DNA of 43,807 nt, from positions 1 to 43,807 of the forward strand of contig CANQMN010000015.1 in NCBI GenBank assembly GCA_947624965.1. The letters are read 5' to 3'. This document shows, in pieces, positions 11,304 to 20,365 of this stretch. The DNA is from an uncultured Clostridia bacterium. Its GTDB lineage: Bacteria > Bacillota > Clostridia > Christensenellales > Borkfalkiaceae. The notes under the pieces are model-generated. The model saw only the letters and a program-made list of their open reading frames with translations, was not told the origin of the DNA and made no database searches. The translations under genes and the position numbers were made by a program. Within the stretch, counting starts at the first letter, position 1, and every line of letters starts with the position of its first letter.

Positions 11304-12157
11304 GCAAACTGTATAGAACGCTCGTGTGCGGCGGGGAAGTCTCCCTCGCCGTGCTGGATACCGCCGCGCTCGCCGCGGAGGCGGCGCGGCTCCATGCGCT
11401 CTCGCCCGTCGCGGCGGCGGCGCTCGGGCGCGCGCTCACCGCGGGCGCATACCTTTGCGGATGGCTCAAACGGGAAGAGAGCGCGCTCACCGTCTCGCTG
11501 GACGGCGGGGGCGCGGGCGGAAGACTGTGCGTCTCGGGGGACGGCGCGCTCCGCATGCGCGGCTTCGCGGAGCATCCGCAAGTCTTTCTTCCGCTCCGTG
11601 CGGACGGGGAGCAGGACGTTGCGGGCTTTGTGGGGAAGGCGGGCGTTTTCACCGTCTCGCGCGACGACGGGGAGGGGCTTCCCTTCTCGGGCGCGACGCC
11701 CCTTGTCTCGGGGGACGTCGAAGGGGATCTTTCGGCGTATTTTCTCGAAAGCGAACAGCGTCCCACGGCGGTCGCGCTCGGCGTGCGGGCGGATGAAGGG
11801 GGCGTGCACGAGGCGTACGGCGTATTCATGCAGCCGCTTCCCGGCGCGGGGGCGGAAGCGCATGCCTTTGCGCGGGAGCGCATCGCGCGCTATCGCGGCG
11901 GCGCGGCGCCCTTCTGCGCGGAGGAGATCTTGCGCGCGCTCGGCGCGGAAAAATGGGAGGAGCGGGAGATCGTGTACCGCTGTTCCTGTTCGCGGGCGCG
12001 GGCAAGGCAGATCGTCGCCGCGCTCGGCAGAGAGGAGGCGGAAAAGGTCGCGGCGGAAGAGGGAAAAATTTCCGTCCACTGCCATTGGTGCAACACCGAT
12101 CATACGTTTACGCCGCGGGAAGTTTCCGCGATCTTTGGCGGCGGGGAGAAGGGATGA
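11288..12157 (+). CDS. hslO: Hsp33 redox-activated chaperone
   Basis: Holdase that is switched on by oxidative unfolding of its zinc-binding C-terminus. The 289 residues include the conserved N-terminal chaperone core and the zinc cysteines as CSCS (about 232-234) and CHWCN (about 265-268), so the four Cys ligands are intact and redox control should work. Length is typical. The ATG at 11288 lies inside the methyltransferase gene and gives the expected N-terminus; a GTG at 11300 is a less likely alternative. Its stop overlaps the next start as ATGA, so this gene is tightly coupled both ways. Confidence 0.94.
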   Translation: MQKGVSKLYRTLVCGGEVSLAVLDTAALAAEAARLHALSPVAAAALGRALTAGAYLCGWLKREESALTVSLDGGGAGGRLCVSGDGALRMRGFAEHPQVFLPLRADGEQDVAGFVGKAGVFTVSRDDGEGLPFSGATPLVSGDVEGDLSAYFLESEQRPTAVALGVRADEGGVHEAYGVFMQPLPGAGAEAHAFARERIARYRGGAAPFCAEEILRALGAEKWEEREIVYRCSCSRARARQIVAALGREEAEKVAAEEGKISVHCHWCNTDHTFTPREVSAIFGGGEKG

Positions 12158-13827
12158 GAAGGGACGAACATATCCGCAAGCTGGAATTCAGCGACGAATT
12201 TTTGCTCGACAGCGCAGAAAAACGCCTGCAAGACGGCGACTATTTCGGCGCGCTTTCCGTGCTCAACAAGCGGAGCGGCATGTACGAACCGAGCGCGGAC
12301 GCCTCCGCGCTCTATGCGGACGTCTACGAGGCGCTCGAACTTTGGCAGCTCGCCGCGGACGCGTGGTTCCGCTTTCTGGACACCTGCAACGAGGCGGATT
12401 TTTCGGAGGGTTACGAGGGGCTCGCCGTCGCGTTCATGAACATGGGCAACGACGTGCAGTCCGCGATCTACTATCACCGCGCGCTCAACGCGTCCGCGGG
12501 GGAGACGGACGAGGAGGAAGAGGAGGCGCTCGAAGCGGAGATCGAGGAGATCTCCCGCCCCAACCTCCGCATCGTGCACTCGGAGGAGGGCGACCCCGAG
12601 ATGTTGCAGCGCGGGCTCGGGCTGCTCAAAGCGGGCGAGCTCGAAAGCGCGCGCGCCGCGTTTGCGGAGATCCCGCCCACGGCGGCGGATTATCCCTCCG
12701 CGGCGGGACTTTCGGCGATGTGCACGCTCATGCTCGGCGACGAGGACGGCGCGGAACAGGAGTGCCTCAAACTGCTCGCGACGCACCCGGAGAACATTCA
12801 GGCGCTCACGACGTATTGCGCGGTGCTCGATTCGCGCGGGAACAAGGCGGGCGCGCGGGAGATCGCCCGCAAGCTCTCCGAGATCTCTTCGGACAGCGTA
12901 GAGGACCTCTACCGCGTTACCACCGCGCTCTGCGAGACGGGAATGGACGAGGAGGCGTTTGAAAAGCTCGTCAAACTCAAACGGTATCTGCCCTACGATG
13001 CGGACGTGCTCTATTTCCACGCCGTCGCGGGCTACCGCACGGGGAAACTCGACGAGGCGATCTCCTCGTTGGAGACGCTCACCGCGCTCTATCCCCGCAA
13101 GGCGGTCGCCGCGTACTATCTCGTGAACATGCGCCGCCTGCGCGAGGGGGAGGGGGAGCGGTTCCCCATGAACTATTATTACCGCGTCCCGGAGAAGCAA
13201 TATCGCGCCCTCGCGGACTATTTTCTCAAACGCAACGCGGCGGAGCCGGACGAGGAAGCGCTCGCCGCGCTCGCGGATTCTCCCGAGCTTGCCGAAAATT
13301 TCCGCCTCGCGTTCGACGAAATGGAGGGGCGGGACGAGAAATTACAGATCATCGCGGCGCGCGTCGCGGACAAATGCCGCGCGGACGCGCTGCTCCGCGA
13401 GATCTTGCTCGACTGCAACGGCAACGAGCTCGTCAAGCTCTCCGTCCTGCACGATCTCACCGAGCGCAACGAGGACAACTCTTTCGGCGCCGTGGTGTGC
13501 AACCTCTACAAGGAATTTTTCACCCACAAACTGGAAATCGGCAGGCGCAAATACGCGCCCTTTATGAAGGCGTTCGCGGACGTCTACGCGAAATACGCCC
13601 TGCTCGGCGAGGAGAACGAGGGGAAGATCTGCGCGGCGGCGGAGGATCTCTACCAATCGCTCGCGGAGGCGGGCGCATGGGACTATATGGACGAACGCTC
13701 CGCGCTCGCGGCGGCGATCTACCGCGAATCCCGTCTGCGCCGCGGCGTGCGCGACATCGGGGAGATCGCCAAAATGTTCGATGCGCCGCTCGCCACCGTC
13801 AAAAGCATTCTCAACTATATGATATGA
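12154..13827 (+). CDS. TPR-repeat protein of unknown function
   Basis: 557 residues, no signal peptide or membrane segment, so cytosolic. It is built of helical pairs of TPR type: LQDGDYFGALSVLNK, LWQLAADAWFRFLD and DVQSAIYYHRALN near the N-terminus, and LKAGELESARAAFAEIP, LATHPENIQALTTYC and YRTGKLDEAISSLETL further on. A short acidic stretch sits at about 117-128. The extreme C-terminus (IGEIAKMFDAPLATVKSILNYMI) resembles a small helix-turn-helix, unusual for a plain TPR protein. The start overlaps the hslO stop by 4 nt. TPR proteins scaffold complexes; the partner is unknown, and the next gene, of HEAT type, is an obvious candidate. Confidence 0.8.
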   Translation: MRRDEHIRKLEFSDEFLLDSAEKRLQDGDYFGALSVLNKRSGMYEPSADASALYADVYEALELWQLAADAWFRFLDTCNEADFSEGYEGLAVAFMNMGNDVQSAIYYHRALNASAGETDEEEEEALEAEIEEISRPNLRIVHSEEGDPEMLQRGLGLLKAGELESARAAFAEIPPTAADYPSAAGLSAMCTLMLGDEDGAEQECLKLLATHPENIQALTTYCAVLDSRGNKAGAREIARKLSEISSDSVEDLYRVTTALCETGMDEEAFEKLVKLKRYLPYDADVLYFHAVAGYRTGKLDEAISSLETLTALYPRKAVAAYYLVNMRRLREGEGERFPMNYYYRVPEKQYRALADYFLKRNAAEPDEEALAALADSPELAENFRLAFDEMEGRDEKLQIIAARVADKCRADALLREILLDCNGNELVKLSVLHDLTERNEDNSFGAVVCNLYKEFFTHKLEIGRRKYAPFMKAFADVYAKYALLGEENEGKICAAAEDLYQSLAEAGAWDYMDERSALAAAIYRESRLRRGVRDIGEIAKMFDAPLATVKSILNYMI

Positions 13828-13837
13828 GGAAAAGGAT

Positions 13838-14671
13838 ATGAAAGAGCTCATCGATTTCGACGGTCTTTTCGACGAAAAACTCGCCGAATACATGCAGACC
13901 AACGCGGGGAAGTACACCGAAAAGCAGTGGGAATCCGTCATTCCCAAGCTGTACCGCAAGTTCGGCGACACCTTCGTGAAGCGGGCGAACAATACGCCGA
14001 AGGGCTACTACCGCGACATGACGGACGCCGAGCTCGCGGAGACGCTCGCGCGGCACATCGAAGAGGACGTTCCCGTCTCCGATTTTCTCTGCCGCGAGAT
14101 AGAGGCGCGGTCCTGTCCCGAGGAGCTCGTCGCCCTGCTCGGCAGCGGGGACGAGCGCATCCTCACGCTCGTCGTCAACCTCGCGGGCGGCTCGGAGCGG
14201 GCGTTCGACGCCTATTTCCGCCTGCTCGCCGAGAGCGGGGACGGGGAACTCAAAGACGCCATCGCCGACCAGCTCAAAACCAATGCGGACGCCGCAAAGG
14301 AGCGCGCGCTCGCCATGCTCTCGGCGGGGAAGGAGAAGGAACTCATGTTGGAGATCCTCTCCCGCTGTAAAACGCGCGACGAACGCATCTATGCCGCGCT
14401 CGAACAGGCGTTCCGCACGAGCGAAGATCTCCCCATGCACGCGAGCTATCTCGCCGCCTACGGCGACGAGCGCGCGCTCCCCGTCCTGCTCGAAGCGATC
14501 GACCGCGACGAGATCAACTATCTCGAATATCGGGAGCTCAAATACGCCATCGAGGCGCTCGGCGGGGAGTACACCCGCCCGCGCGACTTTTCGGAGGATC
14601 CCTATTTCCGCGAGATCGCGGCGCAATCCGCCATCGAGCCGACCTTCGACGGAAAAAAGTCGGACGCCTGA
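13838..14671 (+). CDS. Hypothetical helical protein with HEAT-like C-terminus
   Basis: 277 residues, soluble and mostly alpha-helical. The C-terminal part has HEAT-like units, clearest in AYGDERALPVLLEAIDRDE followed by LEYRELKYAIEALGGEY. The N-terminus (FDGLFDEKLAEYMQTNAGKY, then WESVIPKLYRKFGDTFV) is not one I can place. Start ATG at 13838 has AGGAAAAGG upstream and lies 10 nt after the TPR gene, so the two are co-transcribed and probably work together. There is no catalytic motif. No clear terminator follows before the spoIVA promoter. Confidence 0.75.
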   Translation: MKELIDFDGLFDEKLAEYMQTNAGKYTEKQWESVIPKLYRKFGDTFVKRANNTPKGYYRDMTDAELAETLARHIEEDVPVSDFLCREIEARSCPEELVALLGSGDERILTLVVNLAGGSERAFDAYFRLLAESGDGELKDAIADQLKTNADAAKERALAMLSAGKEKELMLEILSRCKTRDERIYAALEQAFRTSEDLPMHASYLAAYGDERALPVLLEAIDRDEINYLEYRELKYAIEALGGEYTRPRDFSEDPYFREIAAQSAIEPTFDGKKSDA

Positions 14672-14692
14672 AAAGGAATTGTCCGCGAACCG

Positions 14693-14721
14693 TCATAAAA
14701 TTTCCGTCTCCGCCATATAGT
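14693..14721 (+). promoter_or_regulatory. Sigma-E-type sporulation promoter of spoIVA
   Basis: TCATAAA (14693-14699), 14-nt spacer, CATATAGT (14714-14721). This fits the sigma-E mother-cell consensus (-35 near TCATATT, -10 CATACANT), and spoIVA is a known sigma-E gene. Distance to the ATG is 30 nt. Confidence 0.8.
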
Positions 14722-14751
14722 AGCATTGACTATCGGCGGAGGCGTTATTTT

Positions 14752-16218
14752 ATGGAAACTTTCAGCGTATACGAGGACGTTGCGAAGCGCACGGGCGGCG
14801 AGATCTTCGTGGGCGTCGTGGGACCCGTCCGCACGGGGAAATCGACGTTCGTAAAGAACTTCATGCGGGAGCTCGTTCTCCCGGGCGTGGACGGCGCAAA
14901 GAGACAGCGCTATACGGACGAATTGCCGCAGTCGGCGGCGGGCAAGACGGTGATGACGACCGAGCCCAAATTCGTCCCCGAAGAGGGCGCGGAGATCGGC
15001 GTGAAGGATGCCGTCGCCCGCGTGCGGCTCATCGACTGCGTGGGATTTCCCGTCGCGGGGGCGAACGGCTTCGAGGAAGAGGGCGCGCCCCGTCTCGTCA
15101 GGACCCCTTGGTCGGATGCGCCCGTTCCCTTTGAACAGGCGGCGGAAGAGGGCACGAGAAGGGTGATACGGGATCATTCCACCGTCGCCGTGCTCGTAAC
15201 GACGGACGGCTCCGTCGCGGGGATCGAGAGGGCGGCGTACGAGGAAGCGGAACGGAAGGCGCAAGCGGAGCTCGCCGCGCTCGGCAAGCCCTATGTCGTC
15301 CTGCTCAACTGCAAGCGTCCGGAGAGCGCGGAACCGCTCCGCGCCGAACTGGAAGAGCGGTACGGTGCGCCCGTGCTCGCCGTCAATGCGGAGATCATGA
15401 AGGCGGAGGACCTCTCCGCCGTGCTCGAACGGATCCTCTATGAATTTCCCGTCCTCTCGGTGGACGTGGACCTTCCCGACTGGATGCGCGTGCTCGACGC
15501 AGATTCCCCGCTCATCGCGGAGGCGCTCGCAGGCGTGCGCGCCGTCGCGCCGAAGATCGCAAAGATGAGCGATTGCGCCGTGCTCGACACGATGTTCGCG
15601 GAGAGCGCGCGGCTCATGCCGCCCGTTTCCCTGAAACTGGACGCGGCGACGGGCAGGGCGGTCTGCCGCGTCGAGGCGAAGGAGGGGACGTTCTACGAGG
15701 TGCTCGGCGAGCAGTGCGGGGAGAAGATCGGGAACGATTTCGAGCTCATGCGCTACATTACGGCGCTCGCGGAGGCGAAGCGCGTCTATGCCCGCGTGGG
15801 GCAGGCGTTCCGCGACGCGCAGGAGTACGGCTACGGCATCGTTCCGCCCGAGCGGGAGGAGATGGATCTCGCCGAACCCCGCCTCGTCAAGAAAAGCGGC
15901 AGGGTGGGGGTCAATTTGCAGGCGGTGGCGCCGAGCTATCACATCATCCGCGTAGACGTGAACGGCGAAGTCCGTCCCGCGCTCGGCAACGCCGAGCAGA
16001 GCGAAGCGTTCGTAAAACAGATCTCGGAGGAGATGCAAACGGAGCCGGAGCGCGCGTGGAGCGTCAACATGTTCGGCAGAACGCTCAAAGATATGTTGGG
16101 CGAGGAACTCTCCGTCAAGAACCGCTCGATGAGCGAAAATTTACAGGGCAAAATGCGCAAGACGGTAACGCGCATCGTCAACGAGGGGAAGGGCGGCGTC
16201 ATCTGTATTCTCCTGTAA
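14752..16218 (+). CDS. spoIVA: Stage IV sporulation protein A, spore-coat basement ATPase
   Basis: Self-assembling ATPase that forms the basement layer of the spore coat on the outer forespore membrane in the mother cell. The 488 residues match the family length (492 in B. subtilis). Walker A GPVRTGKST is at 24-32, with YTDELPQSAAGKTVMTTEPKF as the switch region, the RLIDCVGFPV Walker B-like strand, and a conserved C-terminal domain ending KGGVICILL. SD GGAGG lies 9 nt before the ATG and a sigma-E promoter is 30 nt upstream. A terminator follows, so it is monocistronic. Its presence is strong evidence for endospore formation. Confidence 0.97.
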   Translation: METFSVYEDVAKRTGGEIFVGVVGPVRTGKSTFVKNFMRELVLPGVDGAKRQRYTDELPQSAAGKTVMTTEPKFVPEEGAEIGVKDAVARVRLIDCVGFPVAGANGFEEEGAPRLVRTPWSDAPVPFEQAAEEGTRRVIRDHSTVAVLVTTDGSVAGIERAAYEEAERKAQAELAALGKPYVVLLNCKRPESAEPLRAELEERYGAPVLAVNAEIMKAEDLSAVLERILYEFPVLSVDVDLPDWMRVLDADSPLIAEALAGVRAVAPKIAKMSDCAVLDTMFAESARLMPPVSLKLDAATGRAVCRVEAKEGTFYEVLGEQCGEKIGNDFELMRYITALAEAKRVYARVGQAFRDAQEYGYGIVPPEREEMDLAEPRLVKKSGRVGVNLQAVAPSYHIIRVDVNGEVRPALGNAEQSEAFVKQISEEMQTEPERAWSVNMFGRTLKDMLGEELSVKNRSMSENLQGKMRKTVTRIVNEGKGGVICILL

Positions 16219-16230
16219 CATTCGCCTAAA

Positions 16231-16263
16231 AAGGCGTCCGAGTTGTTTCGGGCGTCTTTTTTT
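16231..16263 (+). terminator. Terminator of spoIVA
   Basis: AGGCGTCCGA pairs with TTCGGGCGTCT (G-U pairs allowed) over a short loop, followed by seven T residues at 16257-16263. Confidence 0.8.
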
Positions 16264-16295
16264 GTTTATTCGACAAATTTTTCCTCCCGTGAGTC

Positions 16296-16324
16296 TTGAC
16301 ATCATCTTTCATAAGGACTATAAT
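16296..16324 (+). promoter_or_regulatory. Perfect consensus sigma-A promoter
   Basis: TTGACA (16296-16301), 17-nt spacer, TATAAT (16319-16324): both hexamers are exact. It drives the uL15-like membrane protein and MscS genes and predicts high constitutive expression. Confidence 0.85.
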
Positions 16325-16393
16325 AATCTTGTTTAATGCGGGCGCGCGCTTGCGCGCGTGTTCGGAAAAATCCACAAAAGGGGGAGAAAAACC

Positions 16394-17644
16394 ATGGAAA
16401 TTGCGTATTTGCTCACGCCGATCACGACGGCGGCGATCATCGCCATCGTTGTGGCGGTCGTCGCGATCGCCGTCCTTGCGGGCGTGAGCGCTTTGCTCCA
16501 CGTACGGGAAAAGCGTGCGGCACAGCCGCAGGAACAGCCCGCGGAGGAACCTGTCGCAGAGCCCGCCGCGGAAGAAACGCACGAGGAACCCGCGGAGGAA
16601 CCCGCCGCAGAGCCCGTTGCGGAGGGACCCGCGAAAGAGCCTGTTGCGGAGGAGCCCGTCGCAGAGGAGCCCGCGGAACAGCCCGCGGAAGAGGAAGCGG
16701 CAATCGCCGCGGCGCCCGCGGCGGCGCAGGAAGAGGCGGCGCAGGAAGAAGTCCCCGCGCAGCCGTCGCCCGAGGCGGACGGCGTGCTCCGCGTCGTCGT
16801 TCCGCGCAACCGTCTCGTGCGGGCGAAGTACGATAAAAGTTTTACGGCGCGCATCATTCAGGCGCCCGAAGCCGTCAAGGGATACTATTCCGTCCTCAAA
16901 AACGAATTGCTCTCCTACCGCAAGGTCAAGGCGCGCACGACGTGGAAAAAGGAAGGATTCCGCCTCGGCAGAACGGGCGTCGCGAAATTTACGATGCGCG
17001 GCAAGACGCTCTGTCTCTATCTCGCGCTCGACACGGCGGCGTACGAGGGGACGAAGTACGCCGTGGAGGACGTCTCGGCGAAGTCGCAGCACGGCCGTAC
17101 GCCCTGCCTCTACCGCATCAAGAACGCGCGCCGTTGCAATTACGCGAAGGCGCTCATCGCGGACGCGGCGGAGAAGGCGGGCGCCGTGAAGGGAGAAACG
17201 CCGAACGAGAATTATGTATATCCCTACGAGGCGGACGAGCCGCTCCTTGCGCGCAAGCTCATTAAGCGCATCGAGGAGCAGGGCGAACATGCCGCCGCGG
17301 CGGGGGAGCACGTCGTCATCAACGTCGCGGAAGTTGCGGAGATGATGAACGACGAGGAGGCGGAAGCGAGCGTCGGTTACAGCGACCGTTTCAGCGACAA
17401 GACCAAGACGGCGGTCGTGAACGTGGATACGCTGGGAGAATATTTCAACGACGGCGAACGGGTCACCGTCGCGGATATGTGCGAGCGCATCCCCTATCTT
17501 TCCAAGAAGACGACCTACGTCAAAGTGTTGGCGCGCGGCAGTCTCAACAAATCGCTCGAAGTGGAAGCGGACGACTTCTCGCTCGACGCGGTCAAGATGA
17601 TCGTGCTGGCGGGTGGCAAAGTTTATAGGACACAGGTGAATTGA
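16394..17644 (+). CDS. Membrane-anchored protein with ribosomal uL15-like C-terminal domain
   Basis: 416 residues. One membrane helix lies at about 9-34, then a low-complexity linker of repeated Glu-Pro-Ala units (about 38-128), a basic alpha/beta region (about 130-265) with motifs such as KNELLSYRKVKARTTWKKEG and RGKTLCLYLALDT that I recall from unnamed clostridial proteins, and from about 340 a segment aligning by eye with the C-terminal half of ribosomal protein uL15 (VNVDTL, YVKVLARGSLNKSLEVEA, FSLDAVKMIVLAGGKV). It is not the ribosomal protein itself: that is about 145 residues, soluble and in an rRNA-protein operon. The ATG at 16394 has GGGGGAG upstream. The mscS start follows its stop by 1 nt. 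Function unknown. Confidence 0.75.
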   Translation: MEIAYLLTPITTAAIIAIVVAVVAIAVLAGVSALLHVREKRAAQPQEQPAEEPVAEPAAEETHEEPAEEPAAEPVAEGPAKEPVAEEPVAEEPAEQPAEEEAAIAAAPAAAQEEAAQEEVPAQPSPEADGVLRVVVPRNRLVRAKYDKSFTARIIQAPEAVKGYYSVLKNELLSYRKVKARTTWKKEGFRLGRTGVAKFTMRGKTLCLYLALDTAAYEGTKYAVEDVSAKSQHGRTPCLYRIKNARRCNYAKALIADAAEKAGAVKGETPNENYVYPYEADEPLLARKLIKRIEEQGEHAAAAGEHVVINVAEVAEMMNDEEAEASVGYSDRFSDKTKTAVVNVDTLGEYFNDGERVTVADMCERIPYLSKKTTYVKVLARGSLNKSLEVEADDFSLDAVKMIVLAGGKVYRTQVN

Positions 17645-17645
17645 A

Positions 17646-18587
17646 ATGGAAAACCAAGCAAACAAGAAAGGCAATGTTAAGACGATCACGGGGCTGGTGC
17701 TCCTCGTCGTATTCGCGGTGGTTACCGTTCTCGGGTTCGTGTTTTACGAGGACATCAACACGTGGTGTGAGAACGAGGGCGCGGGCAGCGGCATCGTAAA
17801 CGTTCTCATCCGTCTCATCCCCAACGCGATCAGAACGGCGCAGATCCTGTTCGTAACGCTGCTCGTTCTCTACGTCGTGTGCTCGATCATCAAGGCGATC
17901 TTCAAGGGCACCAACCGCAGAGTTACCATCGGCAAGCTCGTGAACAGCATCTTCAAGGTCGTCGTTTGGGTCGTGTGCGTCATCGCCATCCTCGCCGTAT
18001 GGGGGCTCAACGTGGGCGCGCTCATCGCAGGCGCGGGCGTTCTCACCCTCGTGATCGGGCTCGGCATGCAGAGCCTCATCGCAGACGTCGTCGCGGGGAT
18101 CTTCCTCGTGTGCGACGGAACGCTCCAAGTGGGCGACATCGTTACCATCGACGGTTGGCGCGGCACGGTGCAGGAGATCGGCATCCGCAACACCAAGCTC
18201 ATCAATTACAGCGGCGATATCCGCATCACCAACAACAGCCAGATCAAGACGTTCATCAACCAGAGCCGCGAGAACTCCTATCCCACCGTCATCGTCGGCG
18301 TGAGCTACGAGGAGAACTTGCAGCACGTGCAGGAAGTGTTTGAAGCGAACAAGACGCGCATCCGCGAGATGTGCCCGCTCCTTTTGAGCGACGTCGATTT
18401 CAACGGCGTGGACAACCTCTCCTCGTCGAGCGTCGATCTGCACTTCGGTGCGACGTGCAAGGAGGGCGACTTCTTTGCGGCGCAGCGCCAGATGCGCGGC
18501 GCCATCAAGACGGTGTTCGAGGAGAACGGCGTTACCATTCCGTTCCCGCAGGTCGTCGTCCACGAGGCGGAGAAAAAGAGCAAATGA
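17646..18587 (+). CDS. Small-conductance mechanosensitive channel, MscS family
   Basis: Opens under membrane tension to release solutes during osmotic downshock. 313 residues: membrane segments at about 14-33, 61-83 and 102-122, then the pore-lining helix with the Gly/Ala-rich pattern GALIAGAGVLTLVIGLGMQSLIADVVAG, followed by the beta domain (VGDIVTIDGWRGTVQEIGIRNTKL) and the alpha/beta cytosolic vestibule ending VPQVVVHE-like FPQVVVHEAEKK. This is the core three-helix architecture with no extra N-terminal domain. SD AGGTGA overlaps the end of the preceding gene, which ends 1 nt before the ATG, so the channel is made together with the uL15-like membrane protein. A strong terminator follows. 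Confidence 0.92.
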   Translation: MENQANKKGNVKTITGLVLLVVFAVVTVLGFVFYEDINTWCENEGAGSGIVNVLIRLIPNAIRTAQILFVTLLVLYVVCSIIKAIFKGTNRRVTIGKLVNSIFKVVVWVVCVIAILAVWGLNVGALIAGAGVLTLVIGLGMQSLIADVVAGIFLVCDGTLQVGDIVTIDGWRGTVQEIGIRNTKLINYSGDIRITNNSQIKTFINQSRENSYPTVIVGVSYEENLQHVQEVFEANKTRIREMCPLLLSDVDFNGVDNLSSSSVDLHFGATCKEGDFFAAQRQMRGAIKTVFEENGVTIPFPQVVVHEAEKKSK

Positions 18588-18600
18588 CCGAAGTTCGGCG

Positions 18601-18635
18601 CGCCCGCGCGGAGAAATTCCGCGCGGGCGTTTTTT
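18601..18635 (+). terminator. Terminator after mscS
   Basis: A perfect 12-bp stem (18601-18612 with 18618-18629), loop GAAAT, then six T residues. It is one of the strongest terminators in the window. Confidence 0.92.
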
Positions 18636-18691
18636 GTCCTCGGGCGGCGCGCTTCGGGGAAAAATTTACGCAATTATTTTGCGTTTTCCTA

Positions 18692-18720
18692 TTGAAATTT
18701 GCCGCGATTTATTTTATAAT
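18692..18720 (+). promoter_or_regulatory. Promoter of the araB-araD cluster
   Basis: TTGAAA (18692-18697), 17-nt spacer, TATAAT (18715-18720), 36 nt before the araB start. I looked for a cre site and an AraR operator near it and found no match I would defend. Confidence 0.75.
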
Positions 18721-18756
18721 AGCGGTGTGCGGGAACGCGCGCAAAGGGGGAATCGC

Positions 18757-20352
18757 ATGAACGAAAACATTGCAAAAAAAATCGAACAGGGCAGGACCGC
18801 GCTCGGCATCGAATTCGGCTCCACGCGCATCAAAGCGGTGCTCGTGGACGAGGACAACACGCCCGTGGCGCAGGGTAGCCATGAGTGGGAGAACAGGCAC
18901 CTCGGGAACATCTGGTCGTACACCTTGGAGGACATCGTCGGCGGCTTGCAGGCGAGCTATGCCTCCATGGCGGAGGACGTGCGCAAAAAGTACGGCGTAA
19001 CGCTCACGACGATCGGGGCGATCGGCTTTTCCGCCATGATGCACGGCTACATGGTGTTCGACAAGGACAATAAACTTCTTGTGCCCTTCCGCACGTGGCG
19101 CAACAACACGGCGGCGTATGCGGGCGACAGGCTCACCGAAATTTTCGGGTACCACATTCCCGCGCGCTGGTCGGTCGCACACCTCTATCAGGCGATCTTG
19201 AACGGCGAGGAACACGTCAAGGATATCGCCTATCAGACGACGCTGGAAGGCTATGTGCACTGGCTTTTGACGGGCAAAAAGGTCATCGGCATCGGTGAGG
19301 CGAGCGGGATGTTCCCCGTAGACCCCAAGACGAAGCGGTACGATCCCGTCATGCTCGAAAAATTCAACCGCCTCACGGAGGGGAAAGTTCCCTTTAAGGT
19401 GGAGGACATTTTGCCCGAGATCTTGCTTGCGGGCGAGGACGCGGGTCGGCTCACGCCCGAGGGTGCGAAGATCTTGGACCCTTCGGGCGCGCTCCGTTAC
19501 GGCATTCCGCTCTGTCCGCCCGAGGGCGACGCAGGCACGGGCATGGTCGCGACGAACAGCATCCGCAAGCGCACGGGGAACGTCTCGGCGGGCACCTCGG
19601 TGTTCGCGATGATCGTCCTCGAAAAACAGCTCTCCAAGGCGTATCCCGAAATAGACCTTGTAACGACGCCCGTGGGCGACCTCGTCGGCATGGTCCACTG
19701 CAACAACTGCACCTCCGATTTGAACGGCTGGGTCGGGATTTTCGGCGAATTTGCCGCCCTTTTGGGGGTGGATATTCCCAAGTGGAAGCTCTACGATACG
19801 CTGTATTTCGCCTCCGAAAAGGGGGACAAAGACTGCGGCGGGTTGGTCTCTTACAACTACATTTCCAACGAAAACATCACAAACGTGGAGCATGGTCGCC
19901 CGCTGTTCGTCAGAAAGGCAGACAGCAAATTCAACCTTGCGAATTTCATGCGTTGCCATTTGTATTCGGCGTTCGGGACGCTCAAAGTGGGCTGCGACAT
20001 CATGCTCAAAGAGGAGGGCGTGAAACTCGACAGGATCACGGGGCACGGCGGGCTCTTCAAGACGGAGCGCGTGGGGCAGAGCTATCTCGCCGCGGCGATC
20101 GGCGCGCCCGTTACCGTCATGAAAACGGCGGGCGAGGGCGGCGCGTGGGGCATGGCGATCCTCGCCAACTACCTCATCACCAAGAAAAAGAACGAGAGTC
20201 TCGAAGAGTATCTCGACGAGCGCGTCTTTGCGGGACAGGAGGGCACGACGATCGCGCCCGATCCCGCCGACGTCGCAGGGTTTGAACAGTTCGGAGACCG
20301 CTATGTGGCGGGTCTCCCCATCGTCCGCGAAGCGGTCCATTCGTTGAAATAA
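18757..20352 (+). CDS. araB: FGGY-family L-ribulokinase
   Basis: Phosphorylates L-ribulose to L-ribulose-5-phosphate. 531 residues with the FGGY/actin-type ATPase fold: the first phosphate motif [18 protein letters not shown] near the N-terminus, the substrate segment [13 protein letters not shown], and in the C-terminal half [13 protein letters not shown] and [20 protein letters not shown]. The sequence is of the clostridial type often annotated only as FGGY kinase; the placement ahead of araD and araA makes ribulokinase by far the best choice over xylulokinase. ATG at 18757 has AAAGGGGGA upstream. araD starts 13 nt after its stop. Confidence 0.88.
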   Translation: MNENIAKKIEQGRTALGIEFGSTRIKAVLVDEDNTPVAQGSHEWENRHLGNIWSYTLEDIVGGLQASYASMAEDVRKKYGVTLTTIGAIGFSAMMHGYMVFDKDNKLLVPFRTWRNNTAAYAGDRLTEIFGYHIPARWSVAHLYQAILNGEEHVKDIAYQTTLEGYVHWLLTGKKVIGIGEASGMFPVDPKTKRYDPVMLEKFNRLTEGKVPFKVEDILPEILLAGEDAGRLTPEGAKILDPSGALRYGIPLCPPEGDAGTGMVATNSIRKRTGNVSAGTSVFAMIVLEKQLSKAYPEIDLVTTPVGDLVGMVHCNNCTSDLNGWVGIFGEFAALLGVDIPKWKLYDTLYFASEKGDKDCGGLVSYNYISNENITNVEHGRPLFVRKADSKFNLANFMRCHLYSAFGTLKVGCDIMLKEEGVKLDRITGHGGLFKTERVGQSYLAAAIGAPVTVMKTAGEGGAWGMAILANYLITKKKNESLEEYLDERVFAGQEGTTIAPDPADVAGFEQFGDRYVAGLPIVREAVHSLK

Positions 20353-20365
20353 GGGGGAAAACGTC

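Noticed and set aside
18721-18750. Catabolite-response (cre) site upstream of araB
   Set aside because: The best candidate has the wrong spacing between the TG, CG and CA elements.
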